Shown here piece by piece: positions 17,205 to 24,730 of a DNA stretch of 51,923 bases (position 1 is its first letter; each line of letters opens with the position of its first letter). A program made the translations under genes and the position numbers. Origin of the DNA: Nitrospira sp. (GTDB taxonomy: Bacteria > Nitrospirota > Nitrospiria > Nitrospirales > Nitrospiraceae); the NCBI GenBank assembly GCA_024331045.1, contig JANDJC010000017.1, forward strand, positions 1 through 51,923. The letters are read 5' to 3'. The notes beneath the pieces are model-generated. The model saw only the letters and a program-made list of their open reading frames with translations, was not told the DNA's origin and did not search any database.

Positions 17205-17220
17205 TGCAGGTATTGGGCCA
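17205..17220 (-). promoter_or_regulatory. Sigma-54 (-24/-12) promoter for jelly-roll paralogue 2
   Basis: The minus strand reads TGGCCCAATACCTGCA, with GG and GC exactly ten bases apart. The TGGCCC and TGCA halves are the same as in the promoter of paralogue 1, although the spacer differs. The start of transcription would fall near 17193, about 37 bp before the ATG. Confidence 0.6.
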
Positions 17221-17310
17221 TGTCTTTACTCATGTTTTAGACAAGTTTTTATGACCTGTTTCCTGTCCGACAGAGTAGCAACGGCGGATTGGAAGCGAGT
17301 TTAGATATTC

Positions 17311-17326
17311 TGGCACGAGAGAAGCT
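17311..17326 (+). promoter_or_regulatory. Candidate sigma-54 promoter pointing toward prsR
   Basis: TGGCACGAGAGAAGCT has a perfect -24 half (TGGCACGA) and correct ten-base spacing to GC, but the -12 half reads AAGC instead of TTGC. It faces prsR across about 590 bp of non-coding sequence. It may drive a small RNA or a long prsR leader; it may also be chance. Confidence 0.35.
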
Positions 17327-17392
17327 CTTCCAACTTTTCTCATATTTTTTAGCCAGATAGATCGATTCTCTTCACCTAGAATTCGAAGGAGG

Positions 17393-17476
17393 CTGTTCAC
17401 CTTCTCTCACTCGTGTTCGACGAGGGAGCTGTCTTGCTCAGGTGATGAGAGAAAAAAAGAGGTGTAGCGTGAACAG
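17393..17476 (+). ncRNA. Structured intergenic element, possible small RNA or leader
   Basis: CTGTTCAC (17393-17400) pairs with GTGAACAG (17469-17476). Inside it TTCTCTCA (17402-17409) pairs with TGAGAGAA (17446-17453), and CTCGT/ACGAG forms a small central hairpin (17410-17424). The direct repeat AAAAAGAGGTGTA occurs at 17454-17466 and 17477-17489. The nested pairing is more than I would expect in ordinary spacer. No coding frame covers it. The rest of the 17157-17916 gap holds no gene that I can recognise. Confidence 0.3.
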
Positions 17477-17916
17477 AAAAAGAGGTGTAAGTAGGCATCT
17501 TCCTACAGGTCGATCAGGGGGAATCTCTCAAACAGGAGGTGGGGGTTTGTTTTGAGTGAGGGGGGAGAGATGACGGTGAGTATTTGTCCACACTGACATC
17601 ATTTTGTAGTGATCAAAAGTGATGGGGGTGCCGGGATCAAAAAGCGAGTTCGCATAAAAAGAAGCAAAAAGATCAAAGAGGTTTCCTTCTTGTTGGAATA
17701 CATCACCATGGAGGATTCCTGTCTTGCTCGGGAAACAGACGATCAGGGGATGAAAGGAAAGCACAATTCTTGTCGCATAGTGAAACGGATCGGCTATCAT
17801 TCTTGTTTAGCTGGCTTATTAGCTGGCTGGGAGGGGTGGTTAGCCGAACCGTGGTTATCAGCCCCGGGCCGGTAGCTGACCGGGAGTTGACTGGATATCG
17901 AAAGAGCTGGTTCACC

Positions 17917-19290
17917 ATGACGGGGCATCCGTTGCCGTTATTGCTTGTCGATGACGATGACACAATCCGCGAGCAGATGAAGTGGGCTCTGGCCTCTGAT
18001 TATCAGGTGGTAGAGGCGGCGGATCGGCCAACGGCCTTACAAAAGGTACAACAGGTGATGCCGCGCCTGGTGCTGCTCGATCTGGGATTGCCTCCCGATG
18101 TAGATGGAGCTACGGAGGGGATGGCGCTTCTCCGTGAGATCTTGCAAATCACTCCGTCGACCAAGGTCATCGTGATTACCGGCAACAGCGACCGGGCTCG
18201 GGCTATTGAGGCCATCCAAAGCGGCGCCTATGACTTTATTGAAAAGCCGGTTCAGCTCGATATTCTAAAAGTCGTGTTGCAACGTGCGCTCTATCTTGCA
18301 AACTTGGAGGAAGAACATCGCCTTTTGCAGGAGACAACCGAAAGTGACCACTTCGAAGGTCTGATTGGAGAGAGCCCGTTTATGCGCGAGTTGATTCAGA
18401 CGATCAAGCGAATTGGTCCCTCCGAAGTCCCCGTGCTCATTACCGGAGAAAGCGGTACAGGGAAAGAATTGGTTGCCAGGGCGGTTCATCGTCAGAGTAA
18501 ACGGGCCCAGGGGCCGTTTGTAGCAATCAATTGCGGAGCCATTCCAGAGACACTCCTGGAAAGTGAACTGTTTGGCTATGAAAAGGGTGCCTTTACGGGA
18601 GCGGTGCAGCAACGCAAGGGGCGGATCGAGCATGCACAAGGAGGGACGTTGTTTCTCGATGAGATTGGCGACATTCCCTTGCCCTTGCAAGTGAAATTGC
18701 TCCGCTTTCTTCAGGAACGGCAAGTTCAACGGTTGGGAGGGAAAGAGCCCATCACCGTTGATGTCAGGATCATTGCGGCTACGCATGTCGATCTAGAGCA
18801 AGCCATTCAAGACGGGCGATTTCGAGAAGATCTCTATTACCGATTGTGCGTGGTAAAGATCGGGATGCTCCCTCTCAGTGCACGCCCTACCGATATCCCC
18901 CTTTTGGCGAACACATTCTTACGCCGGTTAGCTGCTGAATACCAAAAACCACTGGTCGGTTTCACGACCGAGGCGATGACCCTCCTGACGTCGTACCACT
19001 GGCCCGGCAATGTGCGCGAGCTTGAGAATCGAATCAAGCGGGCTGTAGTTATGGCTGAAGGACGATACGTCACACCCGCTCACCTTGAGCTGGAGGAGTT
19101 GAGCAAGCCCCAAGGCAGTTCTCTGACTTTGCGAAGACTCCGAGCAAGTCAGGAGCGAGATCTAGTGCGTCTCGCCATGGAAAAGGCCAATGGCAATGTC
19201 TCTCGCGCAGCAGCGGAGCTCGGGATCAGCCGCCCAACTCTTTATCAATTGCTAGAACGGTATGGATTGCGAAAGTCTAAGAAAGAATGA
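17917..19290 (+). CDS. prsR: PEP-CTERM system sigma-54-dependent response regulator PrsR
   Basis: An NtrC-class activator paired with PrsK. The receiver domain (residues 1-125) has the acidic cluster VDDDD and phospho-Asp in VLLDLGLP. The AAA+ domain has Walker A GESGTGKE (about 176), the sigma-54-contacting loop GAFTGA, Walker [12 protein letters not shown] and the arginine-finger region FREDLYYRL. The Fis-type DNA-binding helix pair [20 protein letters not shown] ends the protein. The frame is open upstream to a TTG at 17770, but the receiver domain begins at the ATG at 17917, giving 457 residues, the normal length. Intact GAFTGA means it should activate RpoN promoters, several of which lie in this region. 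Confidence 0.94.
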   Translation: MTGHPLPLLLVDDDDTIREQMKWALASDYQVVEAADRPTALQKVQQVMPRLVLLDLGLPPDVDGATEGMALLREILQITPSTKVIVITGNSDRARAIEAIQSGAYDFIEKPVQLDILKVVLQRALYLANLEEEHRLLQETTESDHFEGLIGESPFMRELIQTIKRIGPSEVPVLITGESGTGKELVARAVHRQSKRAQGPFVAINCGAIPETLLESELFGYEKGAFTGAVQQRKGRIEHAQGGTLFLDEIGDIPLPLQVKLLRFLQERQVQRLGGKEPITVDVRIIAATHVDLEQAIQDGRFREDLYYRLCVVKIGMLPLSARPTDIPLLANTFLRRLAAEYQKPLVGFTTEAMTLLTSYHWPGNVRELENRIKRAVVMAEGRYVTPAHLELEELSKPQGSSLTLRRLRASQERDLVRLAMEKANGNVSRAAAELGISRPTLYQLLERYGLRKSKKE

Positions 19291-19473
19291 TCTGGTTACA
19301 ATGTTAAATTTCTTTCCAGATGCGAAACATCGTCGTAACATTTTGAAATACCATGTTTTTTTATTGAATCTCTTGATGGGAAATGTAAAAAAATTAACAA
19401 TTTCAACTCAACTTCTTTGAAAGAGTTTTTGATATCACAAGGATAATCAATTGGTTCTGTTCGTAAATTGTGA

Positions 19474-19489
19474 TGGCTCAGTTCTTGCT
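19474..19489 (+). promoter_or_regulatory. Sigma-54 (-24/-12) promoter for the first PEP-CTERM gene
   Basis: TGGCTCAGTTCTTGCT matches the RpoN consensus at TGGC and TTGCT with exact ten-base GG-GC spacing. Transcription would begin near 19500, about 90 bp before the ATG. The AT-rich region upstream (19320-19430) shares three blocks with the promoter at 20501-20516, likely activator sites. Confidence 0.75.
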
Positions 19490-19590
19490 CACAACTCATC
19501 GCCATCGCATCTTATTAACTGTAACATAACATGGAGCAGGACTCTAACAGCAGGACCTTACAGGGTTCTCGAAAAGGAAGGGGGTGTTTT

Positions 19591-20190
19591 ATGCCGAAAC
19601 TAATTCGGATGTTTCCGCTGATGGTCGGGGTTGTGGCCTTGGGGGTAGGCTTGGGGGTAGGATCGAGCGGGACTCCCGCCCATGCGCTTGACCTGAGCCC
19701 ATCCACGGTGGGAGTCGTGTTGGGGAGTTCCTTGACTCCTCCTACGGGGCCATCAAATTGTGAGCCAGGCTGCGTCTATCGTGCATTCGGCCTACCTAAC
19801 GATGGATCATTAAGCCTTTTATACAAAGCCAACGTTGGAAACCGAGTCTCTGAAGAGGGACCATTTGCAGCGAATTACAATACGGTGTTCAACAGCGATG
19901 CCTCTGGCGGAACCATCACGTTTACGGGAGGGGCTGCAATTTCCTGTCCCTCCTGTTATCTAGCCGTCAAGGATGGTAACCATAGTCCCACCTACTACTT
20001 TTTTAACCTGGCGAGCTGGAATGGAACCGAAGCGATCAATCTGAGTGGATTCTGGCCAGGTCCTGGAGCCATCTCCCATGTCTCCATTTGGGGGGCACCA
20101 AGTGCGGGGGTTCCGGAACCCTCCTCCCTGCTCTTGCTCGGTGCTGGATTGGCAGGAGTAGGAATCTGGAGAAACAAGTTCTCGAAATAA
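19591..20190 (+). CDS. PEP-CTERM sorting-domain protein 1
   Basis: A 199-residue exported protein. The ATG at 19591 follows GGAAGGGGGTG; an in-frame ATG at 19531 lacks a ribosome site. The signal peptide is cleaved after about AHA (residue 33). The mature domain carries two cysteine pairs, CEPGC and CPSC. The C-terminus is a textbook exosortase signal: VPEPSSLLLLGAGLAGVG followed by a basic tail with WRNKFSK. It should be processed by an exosortase encoded elsewhere and released or anchored in the extracellular matrix. A sigma-54 promoter precedes it and a strong terminator follows it, so it is transcribed alone. Confidence 0.92.
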   Translation: MPKLIRMFPLMVGVVALGVGLGVGSSGTPAHALDLSPSTVGVVLGSSLTPPTGPSNCEPGCVYRAFGLPNDGSLSLLYKANVGNRVSEEGPFAANYNTVFNSDASGGTITFTGGAAISCPSCYLAVKDGNHSPTYYFFNLASWNGTEAINLSGFWPGPGAISHVSIWGAPSAGVPEPSSLLLLGAGLAGVGIWRNKFSK

Positions 20191-20210
20191 ATTAAGAGTG
20201 CTGAGTGTCT

Positions 20211-20255
20211 AGGCCCATTTCCTACCGATGGTGGGAAATGGGCCTTCCTTTTTTC
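20211..20255 (+). terminator. Rho-independent terminator after PEP-CTERM gene 1
   Basis: AGGCCCATTTCC and GGAAATGGGCCT form a perfect 12-bp stem around an 11-base loop, followed by TCCTTTTTTC. It lies 21 bp after the stop codon. Confidence 0.92.
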
Positions 20256-20500
20256 TTATCGTGTTTCTTCTCAATCACCTAGAAACTATACTGAAGACTA
20301 GAGTGGGGGTTGTGAGCGTTACACGTCGTAAAAAGGTTTTACACGATCCATATTTTCTATTACATTGAAAAATATAGTTTTTTAAAACACCATTTTTTAT
20401 GGTTGAAATATTGTAAAGAAAATTGGCAATGCGAAGAATCTCTGAAAAAGAAAGAGTTAATTTTTTTATAAAAATCAACGCGTTTCGATTTTGTTCTGGC

Positions 20501-20516
20501 TGGTATCACAATTGCT
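20501..20516 (+). promoter_or_regulatory. Sigma-54 (-24/-12) promoter for the PEP-CTERM gene pair
   Basis: TGGTATCACAATTGCT has GG and GC ten bases apart and a perfect -12 half TTGCT. Blocks shared with the 19474 promoter lie at matching distances upstream: ACCAT plus a T run (112 vs 124 bp), AAAATTnnCAAT (82 vs 84 bp) and GAAAGAGTT (51 vs 55 bp). The predicted leader of about 210 bases is purine-rich. Confidence 0.65.
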
Positions 20517-20592
20517 TTTATTCATGAGCAAATATTATTGGTTGCATCGTATTAGATTGGTGTATCAGGTTGGTGTAAAAGGCCAGGTCAAA

Positions 20593-20630
20593 AAAGATCG
20601 GGTTAAGAAACAAAGATCGGGTTAAGGAAC
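20593..20630 (+). repeat. Tandem 19-bp repeat in the PEP-CTERM pair leader
   Basis: AAAGATCGGGTTAAGAAAC is followed directly by AAAGATCGGGTTAAGGAAC, one mismatch apart. Further GTTAAGAAAG and GGTTATGAAAA repeats follow up to the start codon. The leader is strikingly poor in pyrimidines. Confidence 0.8.
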
Positions 20631-20737
20631 AAGGAAAAGAAAACGGAACTGTTGGTAGAGACGGTAAAGAGTAAGACAGTTAAGAAAGAGGAGCAAGGCA
20701 AGAGAAGGCAGAAAGGGACCAAAAGGAAGGAACGGTT

Positions 20738-21505
20738 ATGAAAACGGTTATGAAAAGGACAGTTATGAGTGGGGGGGATGTCATGGGAAAAGCGCAACGA
20801 GAACGATCTCGAGCGAGAGGAATTCTTACAAAGAGGATCCTCGCAGTGGGAATGGGCATTCTGCTCTTGCAGGCGCCGGCGTGGGCGTTGCCGATTGTGT
20901 TCAATTTGGGCTATGGGGGGACGGTGTCCTATGGGGGCGGGGCGAGCGCCTTTACGACGACGAATGGGGTGGTACGGTCGGTGGGCAATGGGACCACGAC
21001 GATTAGTATCACCGGCGGGGATCTGGACTTTGCCACCGGGGCCTATACGGGGGGGGCCTCGACCGGGACGGGGTTTCAGAACATGTATGCGCCGGGGGGC
21101 TCGTTTAGTATTTATGGGAACATTGGCAGTGGGACGCAGCTCTTGATAGCGGGGACGTTTGCGGAGGCCTCGACCTTTACGTGTTGTGCGGGGACATTTC
21201 CGGTATATACTTCGGCGTTTAGTGGGTTATTGCAGGTGACGGCGCTGGATACGAATTTAGCGGCGGCGTTAGGGTTTAACTTGCCGGCGACGGGGGCGTC
21301 GTTGGCGCAGGTGCAGATTCGGTTTGGGGCGGCGCCGACGCAGGCGGGGCAGGCGTTTAGGGGGATTCAGGGGGGCGGGGCCTTGGCGGTGACGGACAGT
21401 CCGGCGCAGGGGGTGCCGGAGCCCAGTGTCGTGTTGTTGCTGGCGTTGGGAATGTTGGGATTGGCTTTCTGGAAAAAGTATGTGGAGGGTAGGTCACATG
21501 TTTAG
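20738..21505 (+). CDS. PEP-CTERM sorting-domain protein 2
   Basis: A 255-residue exported protein. The start at 20738 follows GGAAGGAACGGTT; ATG at 20783 is an alternative and would give a more normal signal peptide. The signal peptide has a long basic start and ends near APAWA. The mature domain is rich in Gly, Thr and Ala, carries a vicinal pair TFTCCAG and the stretch LGFNLPATGASL. The C-terminus VPEPSVVLLLALGMLGLAFW plus basic residues is an exosortase signal. It is paralogous to the next gene, whose ribosome site overlaps this stop. The DNA is extremely G-rich on the coding strand, with GGG the usual Gly codon, unlike its paralogue. Confidence 0.9.
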   Translation: MKTVMKRTVMSGGDVMGKAQRERSRARGILTKRILAVGMGILLLQAPAWALPIVFNLGYGGTVSYGGGASAFTTTNGVVRSVGNGTTTISITGGDLDFATGAYTGGASTGTGFQNMYAPGGSFSIYGNIGSGTQLLIAGTFAEASTFTCCAGTFPVYTSAFSGLLQVTALDTNLAAALGFNLPATGASLAQVQIRFGAAPTQAGQAFRGIQGGGALAVTDSPAQGVPEPSVVLLLALGMLGLAFWKKYVEGRSHV

Positions 21506-21515
21506 GAGAATTCAC

Positions 21516-22178
21516 ATGAGTCGGAACAATCGTTGGTTTGCTGGAGTAGGGGTTCTTGTGGCCAGTATGGCCTTGACGGCAGTCGGGGCAGAAGCAGTTC
21601 CAATCAATTTTGGGGTGGGTGTTGGAGGCTCCGTCTCGTATGACGGGGGCTCAAACCCACTGGTGATAACCGATGCACCTGTTTCAACCGTGGACAATGA
21701 GACGACAAGTCTCCCGATTACGGGAGGTCTGCTCAATCTTTCGACCGGTAATTTCACAAGTGGCATCGCTTCGACTTCTGGATTTCAAAGCACCTATGCC
21801 GGTGGTGGATCACTCACTCTGGTCGGAAACATTGGTAGTGGGGTGACGACACTCCTTTCCGCCAGCTTCTTGGGGCCTGTCACATTTGGTTGCTGTTTGT
21901 TGGGTTCTTCTTCATTGAGTGGATTACTGGCGGTAAACTCGGTCGATGCGACTCTCGCTTCATTACTCGGCTTTAATCTTCCGGCAACGGGAGGAGCTCT
22001 GGGGTTGGTTCAGTTGTTTGAAATCATTCCAACGGCACCAGGCGTGGCATTTAGCGGATTCCAGGCAGGGGGCGCTATCACGGTAGTAGATGTCATTCCT
22101 CTTCCGCCGGCCGTGTTCCTGATGGGGTCAGGGTTGGCCGGACTTGTGGGGCTCCAATTTTGCCGTAGTAAGCGGTAA
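21516..22178 (+). CDS. PEP-CTERM-like protein 3 with variant PLPP sorting tail
   Basis: A 220-residue exported paralogue of the preceding protein, sharing GGSVSYDGG, GNIGSG, a CC pair (FGCCLLG) and LGFNLPATGG. The ATG at 21516 uses TAGGAG at 21503-21508, whose TAG is the stop of the previous gene; an earlier ATG at 21498 overlaps that gene by 8 bp. The signal peptide ends near GAEA. The C-terminal tripartite tail reads IPLPPAVFLMGSGLAGLVGL then CRSKR, so the PEP triad is replaced by PLPP, close to the VPLPA-CTERM variant. It may be cut by a different exosortase or less efficiently. The two genes should be co-translated. Confidence 0.85.
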   Translation: MSRNNRWFAGVGVLVASMALTAVGAEAVPINFGVGVGGSVSYDGGSNPLVITDAPVSTVDNETTSLPITGGLLNLSTGNFTSGIASTSGFQSTYAGGGSLTLVGNIGSGVTTLLSASFLGPVTFGCCLLGSSSLSGLLAVNSVDATLASLLGFNLPATGGALGLVQLFEIIPTAPGVAFSGFQAGGAITVVDVIPLPPAVFLMGSGLAGLVGLQFCRSKR

Positions 22179-22516
22179 CAATTGTAGGGCAAGTTTAGGG
22201 TAAGCCGAGCAAACTGATCAAGAGGATCCTGGGCCCTCAGCGTTGTCCCTGTGCTTGGCTCAATAAGTTATCGTGGGCGGTCGTCTGTAAGACACCGCCC
22301 ACAGGGTGAGTGTGGCTGATCAAGCCGATCAAAGAGAGGAGAAGGTGATTCACAAGGTGACCGAGCACTGAAAAGGAGAAAAGAACGACCTCAGAATCTA
22401 AGGCCAGGTGTGGAAGCGGTAACTTCCTCAGACTCACATCTTCGGCACTGAAATGAAAGAAGGAGCTAGGAGCCTACAGGGAGGGGGAAACATCGATCGT
22501 TTCGTTTACTTTCCAG
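22179..22516 (+). other. Intergenic region with a strong hairpin
   Basis: No gene is recognisable in these 338 bases. GTGGGCGGT (22273-22281) pairs with ACCGCCCAC (22294-22302), and inside it GTCT pairs with AGAC, giving a long stem with one bulge. No T run follows on either strand. It could end or protect the PEP-CTERM transcript. Confidence 0.55.
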
Positions 22517-23185
22517 CTAGACCGGCCACTGTTCTTCGTTCCACGCCATTTCCCAAAACATCCACTCATAACGTGAACTGATGATAAATGTTTGTTCCAT
22601 CTGGCGGCGTTCTTCTTCGCTGATGGTCTTCGCCCACTGATCGACTTTCTTCCGCATCCACCGCTGCACTTCGGCGAATTCCGGCGAGGCATAAAGCAGA
22701 AGCCAATCTCGATAGGGATGGTTCTTGGGCGGCGGGCCATGCCGCAGTAAATACTGTCCCACGACACAATAGATCCAGGCGCAGGGCAGGGCGGCTACGG
22801 TGATTTCCCCCGCCGTCCCAGTCGCCGCCACCGACAGCAAGTGCCTGGTGTAGGCATAGTTGGTCGGAGCCATGGGCACGGACGTCATCCGTTTGGCCGT
22901 CATGTTCCATCTGGTGCCATAGTTCTCGTGCAGGCTCCGTTCCACGACGATCGTGTCTTGAGCCAGTTTGTTAAACCGCAAGGCCGAATCGGAATCGGGC
23001 GCCTTTTGCGCGGCGGCGGAAAAGACTCGGGCGAGATCGCCCAAGAACCGTGCATCTTGGAGAATGTAGTAGCGGAACTTCCGTTCTGGCAGCGAGCCGT
23101 CCCCCAGTCCGGTGACGAAAGGATGGCGTAGTTGGGCACGCCAGATCGACGCAGCCACTCGTCGGAGATGGATGGAAAAAGACAT
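22517..23185 (-). CDS. TenA-family protein (thiaminase II / aminopyrimidine aminohydrolase type)
   Basis: A 222-residue all-helical TenA protein. Family marks are YYILQDARFL near residue 40, the active-site Cys in LPCAWIYCVVG near 133, and the C-terminal FWEMAWNEEQW that supplies the catalytic Glu. TenA_C-type members salvage thiamine pyrimidine by hydrolysing aminopyrimidine. The start at 23185 has GAAGGGAGTT upstream; a longer frame to 23251 would overlap the transhydrogenase gene. It follows sthA on the same strand by 47 bp and may be co-transcribed. No other thiamine gene or TPP riboswitch is seen nearby, so the substrate is not confirmed by context. Confidence 0.85.
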   Translation of the reverse strand: MSFSIHLRRVAASIWRAQLRHPFVTGLGDGSLPERKFRYYILQDARFLGDLARVFSAAAQKAPDSDSALRFNKLAQDTIVVERSLHENYGTRWNMTAKRMTSVPMAPTNYAYTRHLLSVAATGTAGEITVAALPCAWIYCVVGQYLLRHGPPPKNHPYRDWLLLYASPEFAEVQRWMRKKVDQWAKTISEEERRQMEQTFIISSRYEWMFWEMAWNEEQWPV

Positions 23186-23232
23186 CACGCAACTCCCTTC
23201 TACAGCACGACAAGCTAGCGCAACAGGCGTAG

Positions 23233-24636
23233 CTAGTGATAGGGAACCCACGGCCTAGGCAGCCGATTGATACCATCGAGCGCCGCGACCTTATAACATT
23301 CTGCTAGAGTTGGGTAGTTGAACACAGTGTCGACAAAGTAATCGATTTTGCCGTGAAACGCCATCACCGCCTGACCAATATGAATCAGCTCCGTTGCACC
23401 TTCGCCAATTGCGTGGACACCCAAGAGGTGTCTGGTGTGTCGATGGAATAAAAGTTTCAGCAGGCCGGTTTGATCTCCGATCAATTGGCCGCGAGCGATT
23501 TCTTTATAGCGAGCGATGCCGACACCATAAGGAATGTCGGTCTGCTGGAGTTCCTCTTCGTTTCGGCCCACCATGGAGATTTCCGGGATCGTGTATATTC
23601 CATAGGGAAGCAGAGCCGTATCGCTGCGATCTGGCTGGCCGAACGCATGGCAGGATGCGCGGCGACCCTGCTGCATGGAGGTTGAGGCAAGGGCTGGAAA
23701 TCCGATCACATCCCCGACCGCGTAAATGTGGGGAACGGCAGTTTGAAAGTGCTCATTGACCGCTAGGCGGCCTCGGTCATCAGCCTTGAGCCCTACTGCT
23801 TCCAAATTGAGGGATCTGGTCGAGCCAATCCGACCGACTGCGTACATCAGCGTGGAGGTCTCAATCGGTCCGTGAGAGCGGAGTAGCACCTGAACAACGC
23901 CGGACTTCTTACGGATAATTTCAACGACCTCCTCCTGGTTGTATAACACCACGCCGATGTCTCTCATTTGCCGCTGAAGGGCGTCGATAATTTCCCCATC
24001 CACGAATTCCAATAATCGTGGCCGTTTGTCTATGAGGGTGACCGCGACACCCAGTGTGGCAAGGATACAGGCGTATTCCGTTCCAATGACGCCGCCGCCC
24101 ACGATCACCATCGAATCAGGGATTCGTTTCATCGTCAGGAGTCCATCTGTATCGATGACTGTTTTCCCATCAAAGGGAACGTTGGAAGGTCTGGCCGGTT
24201 CTGTGCCCACCGCGATGACGATAAAGTCCGCGGTCAGTTCAAACGAACCGCGATGGGATTCGACCCGCAACCGATGAGGATCAACAAAGCTCGCCGACCC
24301 GAAAAAGAAGTCCACGCCGTTTCTGGCCATTTGATCCTGCACCACCAGAATTTCGTTTTTGATGACATGGTTGGCACGGAAGGTCAGGTCCTCAATCGTG
24401 ATGGTCTTTTTCAACCGGTACGAGGCACCGTAGATTGTTCGTTGGCGAAATCCGGACAAGTAGAGCACCGCTTCGCGAAGCGCTTTGCTGGGAATGGTGC
24501 CAGTATTGATGCAGACGCCACCAACGACTTGCTTGCGCTCGATGATGCCGACTTTCTTGTTGAGTTTGGCGGCCTGGATGGCAGCCTTCTGACCTGCCGG
24601 TCCTGTGCCGATCACCAACATGTCGTAATGCGCCAT
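23233..24636 (-). CDS. sthA: Soluble pyridine nucleotide transhydrogenase
   Basis: A 467-residue flavoprotein, the usual SthA length, which transfers hydride between NADPH and NAD. The FAD site GTGPAGQKAAIQA starts at about residue 11, followed by GGVCINTGTIPSK, where the second redox Cys of dihydrolipoamide dehydrogenases is replaced by Thr as in SthA. The NAD(P) motif VGGGVIGTEYA lies near 182 and YAVGDVIGFPALAS near 310. The ATG at 24636 follows GGGAGGACCG. A dihydrolipoamide dehydrogenase is excluded by the lost disulfide. It lies between tenA and tpx on the same strand. Confidence 0.9.
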   Translation of the reverse strand: MAHYDMLVIGTGPAGQKAAIQAAKLNKKVGIIERKQVVGGVCINTGTIPSKALREAVLYLSGFRQRTIYGASYRLKKTITIEDLTFRANHVIKNEILVVQDQMARNGVDFFFGSASFVDPHRLRVESHRGSFELTADFIVIAVGTEPARPSNVPFDGKTVIDTDGLLTMKRIPDSMVIVGGGVIGTEYACILATLGVAVTLIDKRPRLLEFVDGEIIDALQRQMRDIGVVLYNQEEVVEIIRKKSGVVQVLLRSHGPIETSTLMYAVGRIGSTRSLNLEAVGLKADDRGRLAVNEHFQTAVPHIYAVGDVIGFPALASTSMQQGRRASCHAFGQPDRSDTALLPYGIYTIPEISMVGRNEEELQQTDIPYGVGIARYKEIARGQLIGDQTGLLKLLFHRHTRHLLGVHAIGEGATELIHIGQAVMAFHGKIDYFVDTVFNYPTLAECYKVAALDGINRLPRPWVPYH

Positions 24637-24693
24637 CGGTCCTCCCGGAGACGTTCCGGCAAAGGAAAATGAACCGAGAGATGGTTTGCGCGG

Positions 24694-24724
24694 CCTCCGG
24701 CTCAAACGTGGGTTGAGCCGGAGG
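24694..24724 (-). terminator. Perfect hairpin between tpx and sthA
   Basis: CCTCCGGCTCAA and TTGAGCCGGAGG form a 12-bp perfect stem around ACGTGGG, 7 bp after the tpx stop on the minus strand. There is no T run, so it may be a weak terminator, an attenuator of sthA, or a 3' end stabiliser. Confidence 0.65.
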
Positions 24725-24730
24725 CACGGA

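Noticed and set aside
17709..17728. GG...TTGCT sequence just before prsR resembling a sigma-54 promoter
   Set aside because: The distance between GG and GC is eleven bases; sigma-54 promoters require ten.
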